From the NCBI GenBank assembly GCA_965228955.1, contig OZ245848.1, positions 3,472,001-3,536,000 of the forward strand: a stretch of 64,000 nt of DNA, read 5' to 3'. Shown in pieces: positions 1-9,029 of the stretch (its first letter is position 1; every line of letters starts with the position of its first letter). This stretch comes from JANSWY01 sp965228955 (GTDB taxonomy: Bacteria; Bacteroidota; Bacteroidia; Cytophagales; Cyclobacteriaceae). The notes beneath the pieces were generated by a model. That model searched no databases and had not been told where the DNA came from. It was given only the letters and a program-made list of their open reading frames with translations. Both the position numbers and the translations under genes were made by a program.

Positions 1-2
1 CG

Positions 3-1181
3 TTTTCATTCATCTACTTGCCTTATATAGGATTCAAAAAAGATGTGACTTATCTGGGCACTCTTGATTCCTTACCAGAATTGAAGAAAAGTAGTTCAAG
101 AGAATGGATTGAGGCAATCTCTTTCGCAATATTTGCTGCTACATTAATCAGATGGGCATTTATGGAAGCGTTCACTATTCCAACTCCATCTATGGAAAAC
201 TCCTTACTTGTTGGAGACTTCCTATTTGTTAGTAAAATCAATTACGGTCCAAGAACTCCTCAAACACCATTACAGTTCCCTCTTACTCATCAAAAAGTAT
301 GGGGAACAGATTGGAATTCTTACAGCACAGCCATTCAACTTCCTCAATACAGATTCCCTGGATTTGGTTTTGTTGAAAGAAACGATGTTGTGGTATTTAA
401 CTATCCGGTGGATGATGGGTTTAATCGCAGAAATGATGGCGACTTCCACCCTGCCGATTTAAAAACTCATTATATCAAAAGATGTGTTGCTGTACCTGGT
501 GATGTTTTAGAAATTAAGGACACCCAGATTTATATCAATGGAGAAAAAGGTGAAAACCCGGAGTTGATGCAATTTAGCTACACAGTGTTTGCTTCAAGTA
601 CAATCAGAGATAGGAACTTTGAAAAGCTTAACATATCTGAATACAGCATCATATCAAATAATGAAAATGGTGTAACTTACTTCATTCACACTACTCCTAA
701 AAATGCTGAGATTCTGGAATCATATGATTTCGTTAAGGCTGTTCAACTTAACATGAAGTCTGCCGGGAATAAAGAAGCTAGAATATTTCCAACTGACTAT
801 GGAGATGTATCAAGAAGCTGGAATAACGATAACTATGGACCATTGTTAATTCCGGGTAGAGATGTTACTATTCAAATGACTCCTGAAAACATCAGTTTAT
901 ACCAATCAACGATTACAGATTACGAAGGAATTGAAGGTCTTGAATTCACAAATGACAAAATGTTGGTTGATGGTGTTGAAGTAAAAGAATATACTTTCCG
1001 ACAAGACTACTTCTTTATGATGGGAGATAACAGACATAACTCTCTAGATTCCAGATATTGGGGATTTGTTCCTGAAGAATATGTTGTTGGAGAAGCTGCA
1101 TTTATCTGGCTATCACTTGATCCTAACAAAAGCTTCTTGAGCAAAATTCGTTGGAATAGACTTTTTAACGGAATCGACTAA
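3..1181 (+). CDS. lepB: Signal peptidase I, 5' end cut by window edge
   Basis: Type I signal peptidase, the inner-membrane protease that removes signal peptides from exported proteins. The S26 serine box IPTPSMENSL is present, with the nucleophile Ser in TPSM about 58 residues after the TTG at 18. The catalytic Lys lies in HYIKRCVAVPGD, and the C-terminal box MMGDNRHNSLDSRYWG is intact. A membrane segment (around AISFAIFAATLIRWAF) precedes the Ser box. The frame stays open to base 3 with hydrophobic residues upstream (FSFIYLPYIG), so the TTG at 18 is probably not the start and the real N-terminus lies outside the window. About 150 extra residues sit between the Lys box and the last box, as in long Bacteroidota versions. 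It ends 2 bases from the convergent porin gene. Confidence 0.93.
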   Translation, partial: FSFIYLPYIGFKKDVTYLGTLDSLPELKKSSSREWIEAISFAIFAATLIRWAFMEAFTIPTPSMENSLLVGDFLFVSKINYGPRTPQTPLQFPLTHQKVWGTDWNSYSTAIQLPQYRFPGFGFVERNDVVVFNYPVDDGFNRRNDGDFHPADLKTHYIKRCVAVPGDVLEIKDTQIYINGEKGENPELMQFSYTVFASSTIRDRNFEKLNISEYSIISNNENGVTYFIHTTPKNAEILESYDFVKAVQLNMKSAGNKEARIFPTDYGDVSRSWNNDNYGPLLIPGRDVTIQMTPENISLYQSTITDYEGIEGLEFTNDKMLVDGVEVKEYTFRQDYFFMMGDNRHNSLDSRYWGFVPEEYVVGEAAFIWLSLDPNKSFLSKIRWNRLFNGID

Positions 1182-1183
1182 GA

Positions 1184-2428
1184 CTACAATTTGGCCTGAA
1201 TCATAACAATTACTTCAGTATTATAATTATTCTGAATGATCCCTGATTCGGTATCTATGTATTCAGGCCAAACATTAACCCCTCCTGTTAATTTGATTTT
1301 TGGATTAACGTAATAATTAAATCCTCCTCCAAACTTCATCAATAGATCATCAAGAGCATCAAAATCCGCACTCTGGAGGTTCGCATAGATTTGAATATCT
1401 CCAATGCTTTGCGGAACAATATTATCGCTTAGAAGCCATCCTACTTCTGTGTATAAAATTTGACCAGTTCCAATAGTAGGAAATCTAGTTCCTACTCCAT
1501 TAAAAGATTCTCCCACTCCACCGTTGACCGGATTGTTCACACCTATATTCCTAATATAATTGGGTCCCATATTATAGTTGAAATATCCAAGGTAAAAAGT
1601 CAACGCACTGCTGTAAAAAGGTAAGTCAATGAACAAATCAACAGCCTTTAAATTCAATGCATGCTGAAGTGTATCTCCTGTTATTGTCAAACTTTGCATT
1701 GCGTCTTGTTGAAACTGATAGCCGAACCCAATATTGATTATTTTTTTCTTACCCAGATAAGTTCCCCTTTGATATGGAGAGTTGACCTGTTCTTTATCCA
1801 ATAGTTGATATTTTACATAACCGGAAGTCTGTAATTTAGGATTCGCATTCGCATAGTCCGCCATCTCAATCTGAGGAGCACTATTTGTCACTAAATATGG
1901 CTTAGAAACTACTGTTCGATAGTTCCATTTACCGATATTTCCAGTTGAGAACACACTTAATTTTCTCAAAAAGTGATCTGATTTATTAATGGTTGGTAAT
2001 ACAAAAATTGGAATATCAACACCAAGTGTATTGCTTGTGCTAGGAGAAGAATATCTAGACAGGCCAGTCCAACCGGTTTTTCCTGCACCAAGATGAAAGA
2101 AATCATTGAACTGGTAAGTCACAACTGCATCAAGTAGATTAATACCAATTTTACTTCGGTTCAAATAATTCAGGTTGTTGTCCCCAAGGGAAACATACAA
2201 ATAAGTTTTTGGAGCCACGTATCCCTTTGCAGATAACCTCACTCTCCGCATACTGATATCAAACACCTGATCTACAGACTCACCTTCAATCTGAGAGCCA
2301 GCATTCAATTGGGAATACCGTAACCATACCTGAGTGCTGGCATTGAATTTCAGCTGATTTACTCCTTGCCCAAACGCAACAACTTGAAGTGCTAAAAAAA
2401 CGATCGTTATGAATCCTCTGAGAACCAT
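1184..2428 (-). CDS. Outer-membrane porin, phosphate-selective porin O/P-like
   Basis: Probable outer-membrane beta-barrel of 414 residues. The N-terminus is a signal peptide ending around VVAFGQG. The mature part begins QLKFNASTQVWLRYSQ and has alternating aromatic and polar strands throughout, including RVRLSAKGYVAPKTYLYVSL and GAGKTGWTGLSRYSS, as in OprO/OprP-like porins. It ends with a hydrophobic strand, VIVMIQAKL. It is the last gene of a minus-strand group: the receiver gene stops directly before its start, and the kinase and SLC13 transporter lie upstream. This suggests an outer-membrane entry route for the substrate of that transporter. The substrate is not visible from sequence. The porin-like call is from overall pattern, so the subfamily is uncertain. 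Confidence 0.72.
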   Translation of the reverse strand: MVLRGFITIVFLALQVVAFGQGVNQLKFNASTQVWLRYSQLNAGSQIEGESVDQVFDISMRRVRLSAKGYVAPKTYLYVSLGDNNLNYLNRSKIGINLLDAVVTYQFNDFFHLGAGKTGWTGLSRYSSPSTSNTLGVDIPIFVLPTINKSDHFLRKLSVFSTGNIGKWNYRTVVSKPYLVTNSAPQIEMADYANANPKLQTSGYVKYQLLDKEQVNSPYQRGTYLGKKKIINIGFGYQFQQDAMQSLTITGDTLQHALNLKAVDLFIDLPFYSSALTFYLGYFNYNMGPNYIRNIGVNNPVNGGVGESFNGVGTRFPTIGTGQILYTEVGWLLSDNIVPQSIGDIQIYANLQSADFDALDDLLMKFGGGFNYYVNPKIKLTGGVNVWPEYIDTESGIIQNNYNTEVIVMIQAKL

Positions 2429-2911
2429 TTATACTCTTTCTTTAAGTCTTCTGTATAACAATTGCTGGTCCATGTAGATCATGTAATCCTGGTAGTCCAA
2501 TCCTGTATCCAAGATAAAAGCTGTCAGTAGATGTTTCACTTTCAGCAGTAAATCATGTTTTACCCATGGTTTAGCAAAATAGTAATCTATCTCAGCTTTA
2601 TTAATTGCCCTGATTGTATCTTCATGAGTAGCTAACCCGGTCAGCAAAATTTTCTTAAGATTCGGATACATGTCGGATTCCTTTAATTCAGTCAGAAATT
2701 CCACTCCGTTTTTATTAGGCATAACATGATCGGAAATTACCAGTCCTACAAGATTCCCTTTAGCATCAATTTCCTGCATTAATTCCTCTGCTTCTTCAGC
2801 AGATTCACATCCCTCTATGAAGAATTTCTCTTCCAGAGAGCCAATGTCCTCCAACACAGAATTCAAAACTTCCGGTTGATCGTCAACACAAATGATATAA
2901 ATCTTATCCAT
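2429..2911 (-). CDS. Single-domain response regulator (receiver only)
   Basis: CheY-like receiver of 160 residues without an output domain. The acidic pair is Asp10-Asp11 (CVDDQPE), the phospho-acceptor is Asp61 (VISDHVMPNKNG), the switch residue is Thr91 (LLTGLA) and the conserved Lys114 is in FAKPW. The last 30 or so residues form a Tyr- and Leu-rich helix without a DNA-binding motif. Its start overlaps the end of the histidine kinase gene by 8 bases, so the two are translationally linked and very likely a kinase-receiver pair. Output is presumably by protein contact. The KPW motif and overall layout match the receiver at 41260-41652. Confidence 0.9.
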   Translation of the reverse strand: MDKIYIICVDDQPEVLNSVLEDIGSLEEKFFIEGCESAEEAEELMQEIDAKGNLVGLVISDHVMPNKNGVEFLTELKESDMYPNLKKILLTGLATHEDTIRAINKAEIDYYFAKPWVKHDLLLKVKHLLTAFILDTGLDYQDYMIYMDQQLLYRRLKERV

Positions 2912-4268
2912 GATTGATTGGTAGTTTAATTGTAAAATTAGTTTGGCCAGGAACGCTAGCTAGATCTACTGTTCCATCATATTTATGAACCAGATTTTCT
3001 ACTATTGAAAGACCTAAACCCAGTCCAAATGTGAGCCCACCCTTTTTGGTGGTATAATCCGGTGCGAAAATTGACTTCTGTTTTTCCTTAGGGATACCCG
3101 GACCATTGTCCCTAACAGTCACAATTATTTGATTATTATCAGATGTGAGATTTACTTCAATCTTAGGATCTTTTGTTCCTGCATTGGTCATTGCTTCAGC
3201 AGCATTTTTGATCAGATTTACCCAAACCTGAACCAAATCCCCTTCACCCGCTAAAGTCTCCAGTCCCAGTTCCAGTGAAGTCACCAGGTCCAGATTTTTA
3301 ATCTGATGCTGAACTAAAGTCAATGCCTTAAGAATAGTGAACTTGATATCCACCATCTCTTTATCTCTATTAGGTGCTGCCAGAGTCTTTACTGAACTGA
3401 TAATATGAGAAGCATGATCAGTTGCCACTTTCATATCATGCAAATCCCTCCCAAAACTCCAGGCCTCAAATAACGCATCGATTTGACCTAAAACATTCTG
3501 CACTATTGTCTTATCCTTAATCTGCTCATCAGATAGAATGCACGCCAGTTTTTTAGCTTGTGGTCTGGTGATACTTTTATGCTGTTTCAGTAAATACTCT
3601 ACTTGTTGCCTCTTCTCTTTAGAGCTTTCGAAGCTATGCTGAGTAGATGTCTTCTGAAGAAGATCAATGTATTGATCCCCCTTACTTTTTAAAGTCACCT
3701 CTAATCTGGAATTGAAACTTTCTATCTTTTGATTGAGAACTGCAACAGCATTATTTAATTCGTGTGCTAACCCGGCAGATAACTGTCCCAGAGCAGCCAA
3801 CTTCTCCTGAACCACCAGCTTTTTAAGTGCTCCCTCTTTAATTTCATAGTACCGCTGTGCATCCTGTTGTCTGTGATGCAACTCATTGACAATTATGGGC
3901 AGAAAGCACTCATGGAATTCAACCAAATCCAGATCGAGCTCTTTTAACTGGCCCTTTGAAATAAACGCAAGTTTGGTAGGTTCTTGAGCGATTACAGTTG
4001 TATAGCTATTACCAGAATCAGAGAAGAAGCTATAAACCCCAACAAACATGTCCTTTTCACAATGAAACAACTCGATAGATTCTTCATTGTGCTTAATGAC
4101 ACCTTTTAGGCTTCCTTGTAGTACTAGAAATAACCTATCATTGGATTTACCTTCATGGAGCAAAACATCTCCTTTTTCAAGATTCAACACTTCCGTATTT
4201 GAGAAGAATTGCTCTTTTATCCGGTTGAAGAGGGACTCTTTAGATTGATATGTTCCGTTGATTGTCAT
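2904..4268 (-). CDS. Histidine kinase with cyclic-nucleotide-binding-type sensor
   Basis: Soluble sensor kinase of 454 residues without membrane segments. Residues about 20-125 form a cNMP-binding/Crp-type beta-roll (GDVLLHEGKSNDRLFLVLQG). A helical linker follows, then the phospho-acceptor box GLAHELNN with His169. A helical insert of about 110 residues carries a second stretch around 265-300. The HATPase_c domain has the N box NLIKNAAEAM (350-360), DNGPGIP (387-393) and the Gly-rich GLGLGLSIV. The beta-roll lacks an obvious cNMP phosphate cassette, so its ligand is unknown. Overlaps of 4 bases with the SLC13 transporter upstream and 8 bases with the receiver downstream show one operon. A likely role is sensing linked to transport. 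Confidence 0.88.
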   Translation of the reverse strand: MTINGTYQSKESLFNRIKEQFFSNTEVLNLEKGDVLLHEGKSNDRLFLVLQGSLKGVIKHNEESIELFHCEKDMFVGVYSFFSDSGNSYTTVIAQEPTKLAFISKGQLKELDLDLVEFHECFLPIIVNELHHRQQDAQRYYEIKEGALKKLVVQEKLAALGQLSAGLAHELNNAVAVLNQKIESFNSRLEVTLKSKGDQYIDLLQKTSTQHSFESSKEKRQQVEYLLKQHKSITRPQAKKLACILSDEQIKDKTIVQNVLGQIDALFEAWSFGRDLHDMKVATDHASHIISSVKTLAAPNRDKEMVDIKFTILKALTLVQHQIKNLDLVTSLELGLETLAGEGDLVQVWVNLIKNAAEAMTNAGTKDPKIEVNLTSDNNQIIVTVRDNGPGIPKEKQKSIFAPDYTTKKGGLTFGLGLGLSIVENLVHKYDGTVDLASVPGQTNFTIKLPINHG

Positions 4269-5668
4269 AAGAAGTTTACGTTTCTAAGTACCACAATCAA
4301 TCCCAATATTAAGATCAGACCGATTAGGCACATAATCAGTCCAAATCTCACCATGAATTTGGTTTGGATAAACCCAGTTGCAAAAGCAAGGGCATTTGGA
4401 GGTGTACTAATTGGCAAACACAATCCCATGCTTGCAGCTAAAGCAGTTGCTAATATGATAGTGTTACTGCCTCCTACGTCAAGCAGACCTGGTATTGCAG
4501 TACCCATCACTGCTACAATTGGAATAAGTAAATTGGCGGTGGCTGTATTACTCATGAAATTGGCCATCAATGCTGAGAGCAGCATTACCAAGATAACAAT
4601 CACGTAACCCATTAAACCGTCAAAAGAAAGGCTATTCACGAGGTGCACAGCCAAACCACTCTTGTCCAGAGCTAAACCCAAAGCTATGCCACCAGCCACC
4701 AGCCAAAGTACGTCCCAACTTATGAACTTAAGATCTTCTTTGTTGACAATATTGAGAGATAAGAATATACCAACAGGAAACAATGCTACGATGTAGGCAT
4801 TCATACCATGTATGAAATCTGTAACCCAAAGCAGTATTGTTAAAATAAAGGTGATGTAAACAATTAATATTTTGTTATTCATTTTTCGACTTCCCTTGAA
4901 ATTGAAACTGAGGGTAGTCTTTTGAATGGGAAATAGATACATCAATAAAAACCAACCTATTATGAGCATGACAATTACATAGGGTAATGCAAACATCATC
5001 CACTCTCCAAATGTGATCATATTGTCTGCAGAGAAGTATTTTAAGGCTATGGCGTTTGGTGGTGTCCCAATTGGAGACCCCATACCACCGATATTGGCAC
5101 CTAAAGGAATCGCCAATGCAAATGCAATTCGACCCTTGTCTTGCATATCGAATAACGCCAGCACTGGTGCCACAATAGAAAGCATCATAGCTGTTGTAGC
5201 GGTGTTGCTCATGAACATACTAAAGACCGCTGTGATCAATATCAAGCCCAACAAGATAAGCTTAGGGTTGCTTCCAAATGGCTTTAATAAGATTTGAGCC
5301 AGACTTTGGTCCACCTTGTATTTAGAAGCGGCCAGGGCCAGGAAAAATCCACCAAGAAACAGGATAATAATTGGAGAAGCAAAAGTCCCGATTAGCTCCT
5401 TATAGCTAAGCAGGTTTCCAAGATTTTCTCCCTCTCTAAATAAAACCAAGCCTTTATCAGAAATAAGAACAAGCTCCAGCAAGATTACTATTATTGAAGT
5501 AGCATAGATTGGAATGGGCTCCAAAATCCATGATAGCGCAGCAAATAGAAATATCGCAATTACTCTTTGTTCAACAGCTGTAATACCATCTGAAAAAAAG
5601 TAGTCTTGAGGAAGTATGAGAACTGCAGCAGGAATTAAAAATACGAGAAGATTTTTTAGCCACTTCAT
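4265..5668 (-). CDS. SLC13/DASS family sodium:anion symporter
   Basis: Inner-membrane transporter of 467 residues with about 11-12 membrane segments. Both halves of the DASS repeat carry the signature: MFMSNTATTAMML with GTPPNAIALKY in the first half, and NFMSNTATANLL with ISTPPNALAFATGF in the second. Paired SNT and TPPNA motifs bind Na+ and carboxylate or sulfate in this family. The exact substrate (C4-dicarboxylate, citrate, sulfate or phosphate) cannot be read from sequence. It is the first gene of the operon leading to the kinase, receiver and porin. A near-consensus -7 box, TACTTTTA on the minus strand at 5694-5701, lies about 26 bases ahead of the ATG. Confidence 0.9.
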   Translation of the reverse strand: MKWLKNLLVFLIPAAVLILPQDYFFSDGITAVEQRVIAIFLFAALSWILEPIPIYATSIIVILLELVLISDKGLVLFREGENLGNLLSYKELIGTFASPIIILFLGGFFLALAASKYKVDQSLAQILLKPFGSNPKLILLGLILITAVFSMFMSNTATTAMMLSIVAPVLALFDMQDKGRIAFALAIPLGANIGGMGSPIGTPPNAIALKYFSADNMITFGEWMMFALPYVIVMLIIGWFLLMYLFPIQKTTLSFNFKGSRKMNNKILIVYITFILTILLWVTDFIHGMNAYIVALFPVGIFLSLNIVNKEDLKFISWDVLWLVAGGIALGLALDKSGLAVHLVNSLSFDGLMGYVIVILVMLLSALMANFMSNTATANLLIPIVAVMGTAIPGLLDVGGSNTIILATALAASMGLCLPISTPPNALAFATGFIQTKFMVRFGLIMCLIGLILILGLIVVLRNVNFL

Positions 5669-5803
5669 GGTTCGTTTGTGCTTATTGCTGCGGTAAAAGT
5701 ACTACCTCACAATAGGGTTTAACTGACTTTTGTCAGGTCTTGCACAAACACTAATCAAGCTTTACGAATATGGCAATTTGGGCTAAAATGCAAAGGAATA
5801 GAA

Positions 5804-6466
5804 TTACCAATCAATCAATTCCAGGCCTTGTTTTTTCAAATATTCATTGGTTCTGCTAAAATGTTTATTACCAAAAAATCCACGATGTGCTGCAAATGGA
5901 GATGGGTGCGCAGATTCAAGTACATGGTGTCTTGCGCGATCGATGATTTCACCTTTTCTCTGAGCATATGCGCCCCATAGCAAGAAGACGACATTCTCTT
6001 TTGCTTCAGATACTTTTTGGATTACAGCGTCTGTAAATTGCTCCCAACCTTTACCCTGATGTGATCCCGCTGTGGCAGCACGAACTGTAAGTGTGGCATT
6101 TAATAATAACACTCCCTGATCAGCCCATCTTTCTAAGCTTCCATGAGGTGGAATTTCAGAACCGATATCATCTTTAATCTCTTTAAATATATTCACCAAT
6201 GATGGAGGCATCCTGACACCCTCCGCAACGGAGAAACAAAGCCCATTGGCTTGCCCAGGACCGTGGTAAGGATCCTGGCCAATTATCACCACTTTCACAT
6301 CATCAAAAGAACAATGATCAAACGCACTAAAGATCTGCTTTCCAGGCGGGTACACTTTATGATTCGTGTACTCAGACTTAACAAATTCTACAAGTTCAGT
6401 GAAATAAGGCTTGGTAAATTCCTCGTTTAAGACTTCTCTCCAGGAAGATTCAATCTTTACATCCAT
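5804..6466 (-). CDS. ung: Uracil-DNA glycosylase
   Basis: Family 1 uracil-DNA glycosylase, which removes uracil from DNA to start base excision repair. The water-activating motif GQDPYHGPGQANGLCFSV is complete with its catalytic Asp. The DNA-intercalation loop HPSPFAAHRGFFGNKHFS carries the catalytic His, with Phe in place of the Leu of the usual HPSPLS. The uracil-binding region LLLNATLTVRAATAGSH is also present. Its 220 residues match the family. It stands alone, 135 bases upstream of the SLC13 gene on the same strand. Confidence 0.97.
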   Translation of the reverse strand: MDVKIESSWREVLNEEFTKPYFTELVEFVKSEYTNHKVYPPGKQIFSAFDHCSFDDVKVVIIGQDPYHGPGQANGLCFSVAEGVRMPPSLVNIFKEIKDDIGSEIPPHGSLERWADQGVLLLNATLTVRAATAGSHQGKGWEQFTDAVIQKVSEAKENVVFLLWGAYAQRKGEIIDRARHHVLESAHPSPFAAHRGFFGNKHFSRTNEYLKKQGLELIDW

Positions 6467-6562
6467 TTAGGGCAATATTTTTCGAATTAAATTGGGAAAT
6501 TAGTAAGAATTTATTATATCTTAGGTAATATTGATTCTTGAAATCAAACGTTGTATTTGCAT

Positions 6563-6949
6563 ATGACCACCGCAACCACAAATGGAATAAAAATCAGCGT
6601 TGAGACTGAATATCAGCAGGAGTACTCCTCTCCCGCTCAGATGCACTTTGTTTTCACTTACAGGATCACAATCGAAAACCAATCAGAGAATACAATTCAA
6701 TTACTTCGCAGACATTGGGACATTTCCGATGTGACTCATTCAAATAGACAAGTTGATGGTGAAGGTGTGGTTGGTAAACAACCTATCCTGGAACCAGGAC
6801 AAAATCATCAATACGTTTCTGGATGCAACTTAAAATCTGGAATGGGAAAAATGAAAGGGCGTTACCTGATGGAAAGAGTAATTGATGGACATCAGTTTGA
6901 TGTGGCTATTCCAGAATTTACTATGGTTGTTCCATTCAAATTAAATTAA
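6563..6949 (+). CDS. apaG: ApaG/DUF525 protein
   Basis: ApaG-domain protein of 128 residues, a small fibronectin-like beta-sandwich. The conserved segments are FVFTYRITIENQSE, LLRRHWDISD and VVGKQPILEPGQ, followed by YVSGCNLKSGMGKMKGRY. I chose the ATG at 6563 because it gives the usual length; an in-frame TTG at 6551 would add only MYLH. A TGTATTTG, one mismatch from the -7 box, ends 3 bases before that ATG. Either this transcript is nearly leaderless or the box is not the promoter. The cellular role in Bacteroidota is not established. Confidence 0.93.
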   Translation: MTTATTNGIKISVETEYQQEYSSPAQMHFVFTYRITIENQSENTIQLLRRHWDISDVTHSNRQVDGEGVVGKQPILEPGQNHQYVSGCNLKSGMGKMKGRYLMERVIDGHQFDVAIPEFTMVVPFKLN

Positions 6950-6974
6950 GCCTCAGCTTCCAAGATATCACATT

Positions 6975-7754
6975 TTGAATCAGAGAGTATTTCAAGCTAT
7001 TCAATGGCTAAGGTATTGGCTCATACAGGTGGACAAGCACTCTTTGCAACCTCCTACAGTTTTTCAATTCTTTAATGAAGTAATCAATCAGAAACCCGCT
7101 CCTATTCAATCAATTGAGGAGATCAGAAAAGAATTACTTAAAAACGAAGAGTTAATACTAATCCAGGATTTTGGAGCAGGATCAGTTTTGAATAAGAACA
7201 CTAATCGATCAATCAAATATATCGCCAGAACCAGTAGCAGCTCTGTGAAATTTAGCTGCTTTCTAAAAAGAGCAGCTCAATATATTGATGCAAAAAATAT
7301 ACTTGAGCTTGGCACCTCATTTGGATTAAACACCTCTTATCTAGCCAATAAAAAAGATGCGCAAGTTACCACCATCGAAGGAAGTCTGGAGATTGCCGAG
7401 GTGGCTTTGGAAAACTTTCAAAAGTTAGATTTCAATAACATCAAATTAGTTCAGGCTAATATTGATAATGTACTTCCTGAGGTTATATCAGAATTAGGCC
7501 CATTGGATTTGGTTTACATGGATGCTAATCACACTTATGACGCCACTATCTCCTACTTCAATCAAATACAACCACTGTTAACTGATTCATCAATCGTGAT
7601 TATTGATGACATTCACTGGTCAGAAGGAATGAACAAAGCATGGAATGAGCTGTGCACCAGAAAAGAAGTTTCTCTAAGTATTGACATTTTTGATGCTGGT
7701 TTGTTATTTTTCAAATCAGGATTGACCAAAAGTCATTACACCATAAAATTCTAA
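6975..7754 (+). CDS. Class I SAM-dependent methyltransferase
   Basis: Predicted methyltransferase of 259 residues. The SAM-binding glycine loop is ILELGTSFGLNTSYLA, followed by the acidic residue in VTTIEGSLE. The next motifs are LDLVYMDANHTYDAT and SIVIIDDIHWSEGMNKAW, which resemble catechol O-methyltransferase-like proteins (family 3). About 90 N-terminal residues are helical. The start is a TTG at 6975; there is no better ATG before the conserved core. It lies 25 bases after apaG and 7 bases before the next gene, so co-transcription is likely. The substrate is unknown. Confidence 0.82.
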   Translation: MNQRVFQAIQWLRYWLIQVDKHSLQPPTVFQFFNEVINQKPAPIQSIEEIRKELLKNEELILIQDFGAGSVLNKNTNRSIKYIARTSSSSVKFSCFLKRAAQYIDAKNILELGTSFGLNTSYLANKKDAQVTTIEGSLEIAEVALENFQKLDFNNIKLVQANIDNVLPEVISELGPLDLVYMDANHTYDATISYFNQIQPLLTDSSIVIIDDIHWSEGMNKAWNELCTRKEVSLSIDIFDAGLLFFKSGLTKSHYTIKF

Positions 7755-7761
7755 ACTATCA

Positions 7762-8301
7762 ATGGCCAAGAAAAAAAGAACTATGCAGTTTCAAACAGTT
7801 GGAACAGCTATGGCACTAATTATTAGTGTATCCGCACTTGTTGTATCAATATATGAAGCCAATCTTTTGAAAACACAACAAAAGGCACTAATCTGGCCAT
7901 ACCTATCAGTTGAACCTTCCTATTCTGGTGATGGATTTAGTTTTGTTTCCACAAATAATGGAACTGGTCCTGCAATCATAAAATCCATGGAAATCAGGCG
8001 AAATGGATTACCAGTCAAAAACTACGACGAACTATTAGACCTAATCAAGCCGGATCGAGAGATTGGATATGACTATATTAAAATGAAAAGTCTAAACAAC
8101 ACGGTAATGAAACCTGGTGAAAGACGCGTTATATTTAATATGCCTTGGACAGATGAAACTCGTGAAATGGTGAAAAACTTTGGAGATATAACAGTGGTCG
8201 TGCAATACTGCTCTGTACTAGATGAATGTTGGCTTTATAAATCTGAAACAAATGAGCATGTTGAAGGCGAACTGAAAGCAGATCTGGAATTTGAGAATTA
8301 G
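7762..8301 (+). CDS. Membrane-anchored protein of unknown function
   Basis: I do not recognise this 179-residue protein. The N-terminus is basic (MAKKKRTMQF) and is followed by one membrane segment at about 12-32 (GTAMALIISVSALVVSIYEA) and then a short amphipathic helix. The rest looks like a beta-rich domain with WPYLSVEPSY, NNGTGPAIIKSMEI, KPGERRVIF and ITVVVQYCSVLDECW; the two Cys near the end could form a disulfide outside the cytoplasm. It begins 7 bases after the methyltransferase and is convergent with the DUF2233 gene, 2 bases away. Confidence 0.75.
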   Translation: MAKKKRTMQFQTVGTAMALIISVSALVVSIYEANLLKTQQKALIWPYLSVEPSYSGDGFSFVSTNNGTGPAIIKSMEIRRNGLPVKNYDELLDLIKPDREIGYDYIKMKSLNNTVMKPGERRVIFNMPWTDETREMVKNFGDITVVVQYCSVLDECWLYKSETNEHVEGELKADLEFEN

Positions 8302-8303
8302 CA

Positions 8304-9029
8304 TCAATTCTTTATTTGCCCAATAATTACTCCGAACCCTCCTCCAAGGTCGTTTCTGTCTTTTGAGGGTAAGTACATTTTTGAAACAAACCCATCCAGG
8401 TAAAGAGCGTTCACACACCCCATCTGCTTAAAGTAAGTAGCAAAATCATATAATGTGATTTCTGCTTTTGAAATTGCAAACAAGATCTTACCATCAGGAA
8501 GAATACCCACACCATTTCGAATATTAAAGTGTTTGGAATTCTTTTTAAAAACAGGATGAATCGCTCCGTTTATCACGAGCATAGGACCAGATTGGGTAGC
8601 ATACTTTATATCTGATTGATAGGGAAAGCTCTTAGTCTCTGTGACGAATGCCTGAGCATTTTCATCAATATAAAACACCCCATTTGGCTGCAAATAGAAA
8701 TTGCCATATCCTTTTTTCTTTTTGTCCAATGGAGAAATAATCTTCCCTTCTGCGATGTATAACCCTTGTGCAGATTGGTCAGCATTATACATACCTCCAT
8801 TCATTGCAAACACCAATTCTTTTCCATCCTGAAGGAGATCAGATCTCAAGCTGCCCAAACTTCCAAAAATATTCCCAGAATTATCCTTCCAATAGAAATC
8901 TAGTTGGTCTTTGTTCAGATCGATTACATGACTAACAATTCTTGAAGTATCAATTTTGTAACCCTCCTGTGAATAGAGATTAGTAAATAGAAAAACGATT
9001 GATACAAAGACAATTAATCTTTTGGTCAC
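8304..9029 (-). CDS. Exported phosphodiester glycosidase-like protein (DUF2233)
   Basis: Exported 241-residue protein of the NAGPA/DUF2233 family. A signal peptide covers residues 1-20 and ends ...LYSQ. The family signatures are FAMNGGMYNADQSAQGLYI, YATQSGPMLVINGAIHP, RNGVGILPDG and NALYLDGFVSKMY. Characterised relatives cleave phosphodiester-linked sugars, but the natural substrate here is unknown. The gene starts 4 bases inside the end of the methyltransferase gene upstream (ATGA overlap), so the two form one transcript. Confidence 0.87.
   Translation of the reverse strand: MTKRLIVFVSIVFLFTNLYSQEGYKIDTSRIVSHVIDLNKDQLDFYWKDNSGNIFGSLGSLRSDLLQDGKELVFAMNGGMYNADQSAQGLYIAEGKIISPLDKKKKGYGNFYLQPNGVFYIDENAQAFVTETKSFPYQSDIKYATQSGPMLVINGAIHPVFKKNSKHFNIRNGVGILPDGKILFAISKAEITLYDFATYFKQMGCVNALYLDGFVSKMYLPSKDRNDLGGGFGVIIGQIKN

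Noticed and set aside
4209..4607. 132-codon frame on the plus strand
   Set aside because: It lies antisense to the kinase and SLC13 genes; hydrophobic runs are the mirror of the transporter.
5723..5736. Small hairpin CTGAC-TTTT-GTCAG between ung and the transporter gene
   Set aside because: The 5-bp stem is too short for a terminator; it may be chance.
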